From the NCBI RefSeq assembly GCF_004519295.1, contig NZ_SOZH01000007.1, forward strand, positions 62,001-126,000: a stretch of 64,000 nucleotides of DNA, written 5' to 3'. The position numbers and the translations under genes were made by a program. Shown here piece after piece: positions 7,233-20,491 of the stretch. A model generated the notes under the pieces. It was not told the origin of the DNA and ran no database searches. It was given only the letters and a program-made list of their open reading frames with translations. The DNA comes from Cellulosimicrobium funkei (GTDB lineage: Bacteria > Actinomycetota > Actinomycetes > Actinomycetales > Cellulomonadaceae). Within the stretch, counting starts at the first letter, position 1, and each line of letters begins with the position of its first letter.

Positions 7233-9358
7233 GTGACGTCGACCCCTCCGGCCCTCGCGCCGCGCCGCCCCCGCGCCACCGGTGCCCCTCGCCCCCGAGG
7301 CGGCGCCCCCGCCCCCGCCCCCGCCGCACCCGTCGGACGCATCCCCGTGCTCGAGGTGTCGCCCGTCGTCGAGGGCGGCCGGTGGCCCGCCAAGGCCGTC
7401 GTCGGCGAGATGGTGCCGATCGAGGCGACCGTCTTCCGGGAAGGCCACGACGCCGTCGCCGCGACCGCCGTCCTCGTCGCGCCCGACGGCACCGAGCGCA
7501 CGGCGCCCATGGTCGACGTCGCCCCCGGGCTCGACCGGTTCCGCGCCACGCTCCACCCGGACGCGGTCGGCGACTGGTCGCTGCGCGTCGAGGCGTGGAG
7601 CGACCCCTACGGCACGTGGGCGCACGACGCGACGGTCAAGGTCGCGGCGGGCGTCGACGTCGAGCTCATGCTCGCCGAGGGCGTGCTGCTCTTCGAGCGC
7701 GTCCTCGCCGACGCCGTCCCCCTCCCCGGGCGCGACGGCACGCCCGGCCGCCGGACGCCCGCGGACGAGCGCACGCTCACCGACGCGCTCGCTGCGCTCG
7801 CCGACGCGACCCGCCCCGCCGAGGCCCGGCTCGTCGCCGCGACGTCGCCCGAGGTGCGCGACGTCCTGGAGCGCGCCCCCCTGCGCGACCACGTCACGGC
7901 GTCGGCCACGTACCCGCTGCGCGTCGAGCGCCCGCTCGCGCTCGCGGGCGCGTGGTACGAGATGTTCCCGCGCTCCGAGGGCGCCCGACGGCTCAAGGAC
8001 GGGCGCTGGCGCTCGGGCACGTTCACCGCGGCCGCGCGCCGTCTGCCCGCGATCGCGGAGATGGGCTTCGACGTCGTCTACCTGACCCCCGTCCACCCCA
8101 TCGGCACGACGCACCGCAAGGGCCGCAACAACTCCCTCACCGCGCTCCCCGGCGACCCGGGCAGCCCGTACGCCATCGGCTCGAAGGACGGCGGCCACGA
8201 CGCGATCCACCCCGAGCTCGGCAGCGAGCGCACGTTCCGCGCGTTCGTCAAGGAGGCCCGGCGGCACGGGCTGGAGGTCGCGATCGACCTCGCGCTGCAG
8301 TGCTCGCCCGACCACCCGTGGGTCACCGAGCACCCCGAGTGGTTCACGACGCGCGCCGACGGCTCCATCGCCTACGCGGAGAACCCGCCGAAGAAGTACC
8401 AGGACATCTACCCGCTCAACTTCGACAACGACCCCGAGGGCATCTACGCCGAGGTGCTGCGCGTCGTGCGCGTGTGGATCGACCGCGGCGTCACCGCGTT
8501 CCGCGTCGACAACCCGCACACCAAGCCGCTGGACTTCTGGGAGTGGCTGCTCGCCGAGGTGCGTGCGACGAACCCCGAGGTCGTGTTCCTCTCCGAGGCG
8601 TTCACCAAGCCCGCGATGATGCACACCCTCGCGCGCATCGGGTTCCACCAGTCGTACACGTACTTCACGTGGCGCAACACGCGCGACGAGCTCGCGGAGT
8701 ACCTCACCGAGGTCTCGGGCGAGGCCGGCGCCTACATGCGCCCGAGCTTCTGGCCCACGACCCACGACATCCTCCCGCCGTACCTCCAGCACGGCGGCGT
8801 GGCGGGCTTCGCCGTGCGCGCGGTGCTCGCCGCCCTCGGTGCCCCCACCTGGGGGATCTACTCCGGGTACGAGCTCGTCGAGAACGTGCCGCGCCCGGGC
8901 GTCGAGGAGCAGATCGACAACGAGAAGTACGAGTACAAGCCGCGCGACTGGGCGCTCGCCGACGAGATCGGCATCTCGACGCTGCTCGCGCGGCTCAACG
9001 AGATCCGCCGGGACCATCCCGCGCTGCGCCAGCTCCGGAACCTCACGGTGCACCCGACGACGAACGACCAGGTGCTCGCGTTCTCGCGCCACCTGCCGGC
9101 CGAGCACTCGCCGACCGGCGAGGCGGACACGGTCGTCGTCGTGGTGAACCTCGACCCCCACTCCCCGCAGGAGTCGAACGTGCACCTGGACCTCGCGGCC
9201 CTCGGCCTCCCCCCGCTCGCGGACGGCCAGGACCCCTGGGCGCCGTCGTTCGTCGCGCACGACGAGCTGACCGGCGAGAGCTACGGCTGGGGGCAGGACG
9301 TGTACGTGCGGCTCGAGCCGCTGCGCCAGGTCGCGCACGTCATCCACGTGAGGGCCTC

Positions 9359-9362
<4 letters not shown>
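7233..9362 (+). CDS. glgE: Alpha-1,4-glucan:maltose-1-phosphate maltosyltransferase
   Basis: A 709-residue GH13_3 enzyme that adds maltosyl units from maltose-1-phosphate to alpha-glucan. An N-terminal Ala/Pro-rich tail is followed by a beta-sandwich (about 35-150) and the TIM-barrel. The nucleophile is D426 in FRVDNPHTKP and the acid/base is E455 in FLSEAFTKP. The 29-residue spacing equals that of the Streptomyces enzyme. The DTYPL-like and HRKGRNNSL regions typical of GlgE are present. The GTG at 7233 is chosen because the frame upstream has no family resemblance. The stop overlaps the treS start (GTGA), so the two are translationally coupled. The neighbours treS, mak and glgB complete the pathway trehalose, maltose, maltose-1-phosphate, branched glucan. 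Confidence 0.95.
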
Positions 9363-11164
<1,802 letters not shown>

Positions 11165-11292
11165 CGCCCGGCGAGATCGGGCGCGTCGTGGTCGGATGGA
11201 GCCTGTCGCCGTCGTGACCCGACGGCGGGGCCCCGGGCACCCCGGGGCACGACCTGCCGACGACCCGACGACCCAGCCACAGGGAGGCGCGC

Positions 11293-12792
11293 ATGACGCT
11301 CCGACGGACGGACCTTCCCTCCTCGGAGCTCATGACGCTCCTCGACGCGTGGCTGCCGGAGCGCCGGTGGTACCCCGTCAAGGGCGTCACGGTGCGGCAC
11401 GTGCCGTGGCTGTCGTTCGCGCTCGACGTCCCGGCGACGGCCGGGCAGGACCCGGCGCGGGCCCCGCGCGTCGTCCTCCACCTGCTGCGGCTGCTCGGGG
11501 ACGGCGTCGACCTCGTCGTCCAGGTGCCGCTCGTCCTCGAGCCGGTCGACGCGACGCCCGCGGCCCCGGGCGACGTGCGCACCCCGGGCGGCGCGGCCCC
11601 GTCCACCGGTCCGGGGCGCGCGCCCGCCGCGCCGCTCGGGACGGTGCACGACGCCGGGGGCGGCGTGACCGCCGGGACGGCCTGGCTCGTGCACGACGGC
11701 GCCGCGCACCCCGCGTGCTGGGCGGCGCTCCTGGCCGTCGCCGACTGGGAGACGTCCCCCGCGGCCGGGGCCGCGGACGCCGCCCCGCTCGACCTCGCGG
11801 GCGGGCGGGCGCTGAGCGTCGAGCAGTCGAACAGCTCGGTGCTGCTGCCCGGCGTCGCCGGCGGCACGATGCTCAAGGTCCTGCGGGCCATCGCGATCGG
11901 CCCCAACCCGGACGTGACGATCCCGCGCGCGCTCGCCGCCCAGGGGTGGGCGGGCGTGCCGCGACCGCTCGCGTGGCTCGAGGTGGGCTGGGACGCGACC
12001 GACGACCCGGCCGCTCCCGGGCACGCGCCCGACCCGGCGTCGCCCCGGTCGGCGCACCTCGCGATCCTCAGCGAGTTCGTCGACGGCGCGCGCGACGGCT
12101 TCGACCTGGCGTGCGCCTACGCCGGGCAGGGGTCGTCGTTCGCCGACCTCGCCGCAGACCTCGGCCGGGTCCTCGCCGACCTGCACGCCGCGCTCCGGCG
12201 CGCGTTCGACGTGGGCTCACCCGTCGACGCGCGCTGGCTCGTCGTCGACCTGCGGCGCCGCTCGGACGAGGCCGTCGCGTCGTCGAGCGCGCTCGGCCGG
12301 CGCGCGACCGAGATCGCCACGTTCTGGGACCGCACGGCCGTGCGGCTCGCGTCCGTCACGCGCGTCCCCGACGCCCTCCCACGGCTCCAGACCGTCCACG
12401 GCGACCTGCATCTCGGGCAGGTGCTGCACGCCCGCCGGTTCGGCTGGAAGGTGCTCGACTTCGAGGGCGAGCCGCTGCGACCGGTCGCGGAGCGCACCCG
12501 CCCCGACCTCGCCCTGCGCGACGTCGCCGGGATCGTGCGCTCGTTCGACTACGCGGCCGCCGTCGGGCGCGCTCCCGACGCCGCGTGGGCCGTCCAGGCG
12601 CGCGCCGCGTTCCTCGACGCGTACGAGCGCGCGGACACCGCGGGCGTCGACCACGCGACCTCGGAGGCGCTCGTCCGCGCGCTCACGCTCGACAAGGCGC
12701 TCTACGAGGTCGTCTACGAGTCGCGCAACCGTCCCGACTGGGAGCCCATCCCCCTCGCCGCCGTGGACCGCCTCCTCGCGGGCAACGCCTGA
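11293..12792 (+). CDS. mak: Maltokinase (Pep2)
   Basis: A 499-residue kinase that phosphorylates maltose to maltose-1-phosphate for GlgE. The N-terminus LDAWLPERRWYPVKG matches the cap domain typical of Mak/TreS-kinase. The phosphotransferase core has HGDLHLGQ with catalytic D371 and the metal-binding DFEGEP motif at 389-394. An AGGGAGG ribosome-binding site lies 6-12 bases upstream of the ATG. A long Ala/Pro-rich insert (about 85-150) is unlike the compact mycobacterial enzyme. It lies between treS and glgB with short gaps, consistent with one transcript. Confidence 0.92.
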   Translation: MTLRRTDLPSSELMTLLDAWLPERRWYPVKGVTVRHVPWLSFALDVPATAGQDPARAPRVVLHLLRLLGDGVDLVVQVPLVLEPVDATPAAPGDVRTPGGAAPSTGPGRAPAAPLGTVHDAGGGVTAGTAWLVHDGAAHPACWAALLAVADWETSPAAGAADAAPLDLAGGRALSVEQSNSSVLLPGVAGGTMLKVLRAIAIGPNPDVTIPRALAAQGWAGVPRPLAWLEVGWDATDDPAAPGHAPDPASPRSAHLAILSEFVDGARDGFDLACAYAGQGSSFADLAADLGRVLADLHAALRRAFDVGSPVDARWLVVDLRRRSDEAVASSSALGRRATEIATFWDRTAVRLASVTRVPDALPRLQTVHGDLHLGQVLHARRFGWKVLDFEGEPLRPVAERTRPDLALRDVAGIVRSFDYAAAVGRAPDAAWAVQARAAFLDAYERADTAGVDHATSEALVRALTLDKALYEVVYESRNRPDWEPIPLAAVDRLLAGNA

Positions 12793-12876
12793 CGTGCGCG
12801 GTCGCCCAGCCGCGCGCACCGGACCGTCCGGCGAGCCCGTCCTGTGAGGGTGCGCGGGACGTGGAAAGGTTGCCCC

Positions 12877-15100
<2,224 letters not shown>

Positions 15101-15108
<8 letters not shown>

Positions 15109-15180
15109 AGGCCCGGTCCGCCGAGGTAGAGGCCTGGTCCGCCGAGGTAGAGGCCTGGTTCGCCGAGGTCGTGGTCTGGT
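15101..15180 (+). repeat. 21-bp repeat array C at the 3' end of glgB
   Basis: CGAGGTAGAGGC-type units begin at 15101, 15122, 15143 and (decayed) 15164, an exact 21-bp period. The TAGs at 15106, 15127 and 15148 are all in the glgB frame; the first is its stop. In another frame the array would read as a repeated heptapeptide (AEVEAWS), which follows simply from the 21-bp period. Confidence 0.88.
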
Positions 15181-15323
15181 CGCCCTGGGTGGTGGGTGGG
15201 GCGGTGGCGCCGGGTCTACCATCCGCCGCTCGTTCCTCGCGGCTCCCGCCAGGCCCGCCACGACCCGGCGCCACCACCCCACCCACCGGGTTCGTCGCAC
15301 CCCCGGCGCTGCCTCCTCAGCGC

Positions 15324-15428
15324 GACGGCAGCCGGTCTCCTCGCGGTGACCTCCATGCACGACGGCAGCAGCCGGTCACCTCGCGGTGACCTCCACGCAC
15401 GACGGCGGCCGGTCACCTCACGGTGACC
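15324..15428. repeat. Tandem direct repeats of about 37-40 bp, each with a small hairpin
   Basis: Copies start at 15324 (37 bp), 15361 (40 bp) and 15401 (partial). Each contains GACGGC, a small stem GGTCACC-TCGC-GGTGACC (one base changed in copy 1), and in the two complete copies the tail CTCCAYGCAC. The last copy forms part of the 5' arm of the large terminator hairpin, so the array looks like duplications of a terminator arm. Confidence 0.75.
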
Positions 15429-15443
15429 GGCCGCCGTCGTGCG
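15396..15443. terminator. Perfect 22-bp bidirectional hairpin between glgB and ybbN-like gene
   Basis: The arms 15396-15417 and 15422-15443 are perfect inverted complements around a TCAC loop. It lies between the two convergent stop codons and can serve both directions. No clear U-tract follows on either strand. Confidence 0.75.
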
Positions 15444-15475
15444 TGACGCGGGTGCGTCGGTAGAGCGCGGGTGCG

Positions 15476-16426
15476 TCAGTACAAACTGATCGCGAGGCGC
15501 TGGCGGGCCTTGCCGACGCGGGGGTCGGTGGGGCCCACGACCTCGAAGTAGTCGAGGAGGCGCACGCGGAGCTTCTCCTTGCCGTCCGCGTCGGCGCCGG
15601 GCAGCAGGTCGAGGAGCCGGTCGAGGGCGTCGTCCACGTGCCCGCCGAGCAGGTCGAGGTCGGCGATGGCGAGCTGGGCGTCGACGTCCTGCGGTGCGGC
15701 GGCCGCCGCGGCGCGGACCGTCGCGAGGTCGGCGTCGCGGGTGCGCTGGAGGAGGCGGACCTGCGCGAGCCCCGCGACGGCGAGCGCGTCGCGCGGATCC
15801 TGCTTGATCGCCTTCTCGTAGGCCGCGACCGCGGCGTCGAGGTCGTCGCGCTCGATCGCGTCGTACGCCTCCTGGTGCAGCGGCGGGAGCTCCGGCTCCG
15901 GCTCCGCGGCGGGCTCCGCGGGGCGCTCGGGCTCGCCGTCGGCGCCCTGCGCGGGCGCACGACCGGTCACGCCGTTCGCCTCGGCCGCCTGGAGCACCTG
16001 GTCGAGCACGGCGCGCACCTGCTCGACGGGCGCGGCACCCTGGAACAGCGGCACGGGCTGACCCTGCAGGATCGCGACGACGGTCGGCACGCCCTGGACC
16101 TGGAACGCGGCCGTGATCTGCGGGTACGCCTGGGCGTCGACGCGGGCCAGGAGGAAGCGGCCGGCGTACTCGTCGGCCAGCGCGCCGAGGTCGGTGCCGA
16201 GCTGCGCGTTCGCCTGGTCCGTCGGGATCCACAGGAGCACGACGACGGGGTACTGCGCCGAGTCCTGGACGAGCTGGCCGAACGTCTCGTCCGTGACGTC
16301 GACGACGTACCCGCCCGCGGCGGGCGCGCCGCCCTCCTCGCCGGGCGGGGGTGACTGCGGCCTGGTCAGCGCGGACAGGTCGACCGCGCCGCGCACGTCG
16401 AACGTGGGCTGGGTGGGTTCGCTCAT
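15476..16426 (-). CDS. YbbN-like thioredoxin-fold/TPR protein (CXXC absent)
   Basis: A 316-residue protein. Residues about 40-150 form a thioredoxin fold (VVDVTDETFGQLVQ, FLLARVDAQAYPQITAAFQVQGVPTVV). In the active-site position the sequence is LLWIPTDQANAQ, with no CXXC, so it cannot act as a dithiol oxidoreductase. The C-terminal ~130 residues contain TPR-like helices (AIERDDLDAAVAAYEKAIKQ and later repeats). This architecture matches YbbN/CnoX co-chaperones, and a protein-holding role is inferred. A Glu/Pro-rich linker joins the halves. It lies 20 bp after the lipoprotein gene, probably in the same operon. The ATG at 16426 fits the family start. Confidence 0.82.
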   Translation of the reverse strand: MSEPTQPTFDVRGAVDLSALTRPQSPPPGEEGGAPAAGGYVVDVTDETFGQLVQDSAQYPVVVLLWIPTDQANAQLGTDLGALADEYAGRFLLARVDAQAYPQITAAFQVQGVPTVVAILQGQPVPLFQGAAPVEQVRAVLDQVLQAAEANGVTGRAPAQGADGEPERPAEPAAEPEPELPPLHQEAYDAIERDDLDAAVAAYEKAIKQDPRDALAVAGLAQVRLLQRTRDADLATVRAAAAAAPQDVDAQLAIADLDLLGGHVDDALDRLLDLLPGADADGKEKLRVRLLDYFEVVGPTDPRVGKARQRLAISLY

Positions 16427-16446
16427 GGTCGCAATCCTACGGAGCG

Positions 16447-17484
16447 TCAGGAGTTCGCGACCGACGTCGCGACGTGCTCGTTGCCCACCACGCGGATCTT
16501 CTCCTCCGAGCCCGCGGGCGGCACGTAGAGCGCGACGACGTCGACGTAGCCGACCTTGAGCACGTTCGTCGGGGCCGCGCCCCCGTACAGCGCCTTGATC
16601 GACTCCGTGTCCGGCGGCACCTGCGCGCCCTCCTCGGCCGTCATCGACTCCTGCGAGGTCATCGCACCGACCACGAGCGCGCCGCCGTCCGCGGTGCGGA
16701 CCGCGCGCACGGGCTCGTCCGGGTTGGGCGTGAAGGTCAGCGAGTAGGCGCCCGCGGCGGGCTGGAGCGCCGTCGTCCAGTCCTGCGCGCGCTTCGCGAG
16801 CAGGGTGCGGAACGAGTCCTCCTCGAAGGACCCCGCGAACCCGGAGCCCGTGCCGAGGTTGAGCACGTCGGCGTACTGCGCGACGGCGTCCGTCGGCGTG
16901 ACGAGCAGGCTCGAGTCGTCGGGCGCGACGTCCTCGCTGCCGATGCTCGGGTCCGCGAAGCTCGGCATGGTGACGCCCGGGAGGAGGCGGACCCAGGCCC
17001 ACAGCTGGTAGTCGCCGCGCGCGGTGTCCTGCTCCAGCACGGAGAGGCGCGGCGTCTGCAGGTTCTCGGGCTGCACGCTCACGGCGAACGACGTGCGCGG
17101 CCAGGTCTGCGTCGTCGGGATGACGACCTGCTGCGCCTCCGTCGGGAGCTCGGTCACGAGGTCGGCGCTGCCGCGCGCGGCGGCGACGGCGAGCTGGCTC
17201 GTGCGGATCGCGAGCGCCGGGCCCGTGACACGGCCCTCGAGCTGGGCCGCGTCGTTGGTCTCGCTCGCCGCCGCGAGCGCGGCGGCGACCGCGTCGAGCA
17301 CGGCGGTCTCCTGCGCCTCGGTGAGGACGGGCGCGGGCGGGTCCTGCGTGGGGTCGGGCTCGGGCGTCGGGAGGGGTGCGGAGCAGGCGGCGAGCAGGAG
17401 CGCGCCGACCAGTCCCCCGGCCACCCCGCCGAGGTGACGACGGGCGCGGCGGGCGCGGGCCGTGTCGCGGGCGGTGCTGGTCAT
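16447..17484 (-). CDS. Lipoprotein of unknown function
   Basis: A 345-residue protein with an Arg-rich N-terminus, a hydrophobic segment and lipobox LLAAC with the lipidated Cys at 34, followed by a Pro-rich linker. It is therefore predicted to be anchored to the outer face of the membrane. The remaining ~300 residues contain no motif I recognise. The ATG at 17484 overlaps the stop of the upstream membrane protein (ATGA), so the pair is translationally coupled and likely acts together. A YbbN-like protein follows 20 bp later. Confidence 0.78.
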   Translation of the reverse strand: MTSTARDTARARRARRHLGGVAGGLVGALLLAACSAPLPTPEPDPTQDPPAPVLTEAQETAVLDAVAAALAAASETNDAAQLEGRVTGPALAIRTSQLAVAAARGSADLVTELPTEAQQVVIPTTQTWPRTSFAVSVQPENLQTPRLSVLEQDTARGDYQLWAWVRLLPGVTMPSFADPSIGSEDVAPDDSSLLVTPTDAVAQYADVLNLGTGSGFAGSFEEDSFRTLLAKRAQDWTTALQPAAGAYSLTFTPNPDEPVRAVRTADGGALVVGAMTSQESMTAEEGAQVPPDTESIKALYGGAAPTNVLKVGYVDVVALYVPPAGSEEKIRVVGNEHVATSVANS

Positions 17485-18629
17485 CGGGTGCTGTCCTTCG
17501 TCTCGTCCGGGTCGCTCTCGGGTGCGGGCGCCGGGGCGCTCTCGTCGCTGCCGGGCGTGAAGCCCCACGCCCGGCGCCAGGCGTCGGCGCGCGTGCTCGC
17601 GCTGTCCTCCGTGGTCGGGTGCGCGCTCGCGTCGACGGTCGGCTGGGCCGCGGTCCGCGGGCGGCGCTCGCCGCGCGCGACGGTCGGGATCTGGCCGGTG
17701 AGCCACGCGCGGCGCGGCTTCTGGGCGCGAGCCTGCTGCTGCGCGAGGCGGTCGGCCTCCTCGCGCTCGCGCAGCTCACGTCGCGTGAGCATGCGCACCT
17801 GGGCCGTGTCGGTCGGCACCTCGCCGTCGCGCGCGTCGCCGTCGTCGTCCGACGACGTGCCCGCCGTCGTGCCGGCCGGCGCGACCGCCGGGGTCGCGGA
17901 GGTCGCGGTGCCGCCCGAGGGCCCGCGGCGGCGCGGGCGCAGGCTCGCCGCGCCGATGCCGAGACCGAGGAGGATGAGCACGCCACCGCCGATGACGCCG
18001 GGCCACAGGAACGGCGTCTCGACCTGGCGCGGCCACGAGAGCTCGACGGTCGGGGCGACGGCGTCCTCGCCCACGCCGGCGGCGAGGAGCTGCCAGCGGC
18101 CGGGCTGGTCGGACCAGCGCAGGCTCGCCGAGCCAGCGCCCGTCGCCTCCTCCAGCCACATGTCGGAGCCCGCGGGGTCGACGCCGGCCACGGGCGTCTC
18201 CGCGGTCGCGTCGCCCTCGGCGGGCGTCTCTCCCTCGGCCGGGCTCTCGCCGTCGGCGGGCGCGTCGCCCTCCGCGGGCTCGTCCTCCGCGGCCGGCGCG
18301 TCGACGGCGCGCGTCGCGAGCGCGTCCCAGTCGGACAGGCCGGTGACCACGCCGTGCGGGTCCTCGCCGACCCACCCGGTCACGTCGGCCTCGCGGCCGA
18401 TCGCGAGGGTGACCTGCTGCTCACCGGGTGCTGTCGCGCGGATCGTCACGTCCTCGGCGACGAGGTCGAGGACCCCGGGCGCGGTGACGAGCACCGTGCC
18501 GTCGCCGGTGTACGCCGTGGTCGCCACGACCGTGTCGCTGTCCCGCCAGACCGTGGCGGTCGCGACACCGAGGCCGGCGGCGACCAGCCCTCCCACGAGC
18601 AGGAGGGCGGCGATGGTTCGTTGCAGCAC
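17481..18629 (-). CDS. Two-TM membrane protein with extracellular and acidic/Arg-rich domains, unknown function
   Basis: A 382-residue protein. The N-terminal signal-anchor is TIAALLLVGGLVAAGLGVATATVW. Residues about 28-205 look extracytoplasmic and include a low-complexity stretch of EGDAPADGE-like repeats (about 115-145). A second transmembrane segment (WPGVIGGGVLILLGLGIGAASL) precedes a cytoplasmic tail with an Arg/Glu helix (RRELREREEADRLAQQQA). I recognise no family. It is the first gene of the operon with the lipoprotein and the ybbN-like gene. The repeats around 18180-18300 are in-frame Glu/Ala/Pro codons and may vary in length between strains. Confidence 0.72.
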   Translation of the reverse strand: MLQRTIAALLLVGGLVAAGLGVATATVWRDSDTVVATTAYTGDGTVLVTAPGVLDLVAEDVTIRATAPGEQQVTLAIGREADVTGWVGEDPHGVVTGLSDWDALATRAVDAPAAEDEPAEGDAPADGESPAEGETPAEGDATAETPVAGVDPAGSDMWLEEATGAGSASLRWSDQPGRWQLLAAGVGEDAVAPTVELSWPRQVETPFLWPGVIGGGVLILLGLGIGAASLRPRRRGPSGGTATSATPAVAPAGTTAGTSSDDDGDARDGEVPTDTAQVRMLTRRELREREEADRLAQQQARAQKPRRAWLTGQIPTVARGERRPRTAAQPTVDASAHPTTEDSASTRADAWRRAWGFTPGSDESAPAPAPESDPDETKDSTR

Positions 18630-18993
18630 CGAGGTTCCCTTCGTCGATCGACGTTCAAGGATAGGTGCGAAACCCCTCGTGGATCGACCGAGACGCCTCG
18701 CCTGTGGATCCTCACGAACCGTTCACGTGCCCCTCCCGGGACGGTCTCACCGCTCCCAGGGAACGTCGTGCCCGGCGGCCGAGAGGGCCGCCGTTCCCAC
18801 GAGGGACGACCGCGCGCGCAGCACTGCGACCATCGTCTCACCCCCACCAATCCGGGTATTCAGGACAGCGTGATCCCCGTATCCTGGTCGGAGCACGGCG
18901 GGGCCGTGGCACGACCGCCGCGCCCTCCCTCCCCGGGAGGGGACGCCGACCGGCGGCGGAAGCCGCGACGACTCAGCACCGGAGGTCATCGAC
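18630..18993. other. Divergent promoter region (364 bp) with a palindrome and a hairpin
   Basis: This separates the membrane-protein operon (minus) from the DivIVA-like gene (plus). CGTCGATCGACG (18642-18653) is a perfect 12-bp palindrome just upstream of the minus-strand start. A stem CGGCGGCC/GGCCGCCG lies at 18773-18793. A TATCCT on the plus strand (18879-18884) is a candidate -10 for the DivIVA-like gene, without a clear -35. No coding sequence was recognised. Confidence 0.5.
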
Positions 18994-20487
18994 GTGTCCG
19001 ACGAGCGCACGCTCTTCCCCATCACGATGCGCGGGTACGACCGCGTCCAGGTCGAGGCCCAGCTCGCGAGGCTGGAGAAGGCCGTGGAGGACGCGCGGGC
19101 GCGCGTCGAGGCGGCGGACGCCCGCGCCATGCAGCTCACGAGCGAGCTCAACGACGCGCAGCGCCAGCTCCGCGAGGCGGACCGGCCGTCGTACGCGGGG
19201 CTCGGGTCCCGCATCGAGCAGCTCCTGCGCTCGGCGGAGGAGCAGTCGGCGGACATCCTGTCGCAGGCCAACGCCCAGGCGGCCGACATCATGGCCCGCG
19301 CGAAGCTCTCGGCGGGCCAGGTCCGGTCCCGTGCCGAGAACGAGGTCGCCGAGCTGCTCAACAGCGCACGCCTGGAGTCGGAGGAGATCCGCTCCACGAG
19401 CGCGTCCGAGGCCGAGGGCACCCTGCTCAGCGCCCAGCGCCGCGCGGAGGAGCTGGTCGGCTCCGCGGAGCGCGAGGCCGCGCGCATCCACAGCGCGCTC
19501 GCCACGGAGGAGAGCGAGCGCCGCGCGTCGCTCGAGCGTGAGCTCGGCACGCTGCGCGCGACGGCGGAGCGTGAGACCACGGAGCTGCGCGTCACGACCG
19601 AGCGCGAGGCCGCGGAGCTCCGCGCGCGCGTCGCGGCGGAGACGGCGGCGCAGCGCGAGGCCGCCGAGCGCGAGTCGGCCGAGCTGCTGGAGAACGCCCG
19701 TCGCGAGGCGCAGCGCCAGGTGGACGAGGCGCAGCGCAAGGCGACCGAGGCGGCGAACGCCGTCACGTCCGAGATGGAGACGCTGCGCGACCAGGCCCGC
19801 ACCGCCCTCGCGGACGCCGAGCTCGAGGTCGTGCGTCGCCGCGAGGAGGCGGAGCGCGAGAACGCCGAGCGTCACGCCGCCGCCAAGGCGGAGACGGAGA
19901 AGCTCGTCGCGACGGCCGAGGAGCACGCCGCGGAGGCGGAGAAGCGTGTCGCCCACGCGCTCCAGCAGGCGGAGAAGGTCCGCAGCGAGTCCGACGCGTA
20001 CGTGAAGGACCTCCTGTCGACGGCGCGCCGGAACGCCGACCAGGTCGTCGCCGAGGCCCGCGCGTTCGCCGACCAGACGGTGAGCGACGCGAAGGCCGAG
20101 GCCGAGCAGCAGCGCAACGTCGCCCAGCGCCAGCTCGAGGACCTCACGCGTCAGCACGACTCGATCAACACCTACCTCGACGAGCTGCGCGGGCTGCTCG
20201 GCAGCGAGAACGAGGCCGCGAAGGCTCCCGCGAAGAAGGCCGTGCCCTCCGGGACCCCCGCCCAGCAGGCGCGCGCCGCGACGCTCATGACGGCCGAGTT
20301 CCCGGTCGTCCCGGACGAGTCCGGGCAGCGGGTCGGGACGGTCGAGGCGCCGGCGAAGGGTGGCTCCGCGGCGCCCGCCGACGCGCGGCCGAGCGACACG
20401 AAGACGGCCGACACCAAGCAGGCCGGCCCGAAGTCGAGCGGCACGAAGACGGCCGACGCGAAGCCCGACGCCCCCGCCTCGGCCTGA
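18994..20487 (+). CDS. DivIVA-domain coiled-coil protein (polar/cytoskeletal type)
   Basis: A 497-residue protein. The N-terminus FPITMRGYDRVQVEAQLARLEKAV is a DivIVA-like motif (the usual 'RGYD...V' turn followed by a helix). Residues about 25-405 are almost pure heptad-repeat coiled coil rich in Glu, Arg and Ala. The last ~85 residues are a disordered Lys/Ala/Pro/Thr tail with repeats of KTADTKQ type. Proteins of this shape in actinobacteria (Wag31/Scy/FilP-like, sometimes misnamed 'cellulose-binding') organise polar growth or internal filaments. That role is inferred. The GTG start at 18994 has a GGAGG ribosome-binding site 8 bases upstream. Confidence 0.8.
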   Translation: MSDERTLFPITMRGYDRVQVEAQLARLEKAVEDARARVEAADARAMQLTSELNDAQRQLREADRPSYAGLGSRIEQLLRSAEEQSADILSQANAQAADIMARAKLSAGQVRSRAENEVAELLNSARLESEEIRSTSASEAEGTLLSAQRRAEELVGSAEREAARIHSALATEESERRASLERELGTLRATAERETTELRVTTEREAAELRARVAAETAAQREAAERESAELLENARREAQRQVDEAQRKATEAANAVTSEMETLRDQARTALADAELEVVRRREEAERENAERHAAAKAETEKLVATAEEHAAEAEKRVAHALQQAEKVRSESDAYVKDLLSTARRNADQVVAEARAFADQTVSDAKAEAEQQRNVAQRQLEDLTRQHDSINTYLDELRGLLGSENEAAKAPAKKAVPSGTPAQQARAATLMTAEFPVVPDESGQRVGTVEAPAKGGSAAPADARPSDTKTADTKQAGPKSSGTKTADAKPDAPASA

Positions 20488-20491
20488 CGCC

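Larger units (their letters stand above)
15109..15475. other. Gene-free convergent intergenic region filled with repeats and hairpins
   Basis: This 367-bp stretch lies between convergent glgB and the ybbN-like gene. From left to right it holds 21-bp repeat array C, about 140 bp without recognisable structure, a set of near-40-bp direct repeats (15324-15428) and a perfect 22-bp hairpin (15396-15443). No credible coding frame is present. Confidence 0.75.
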
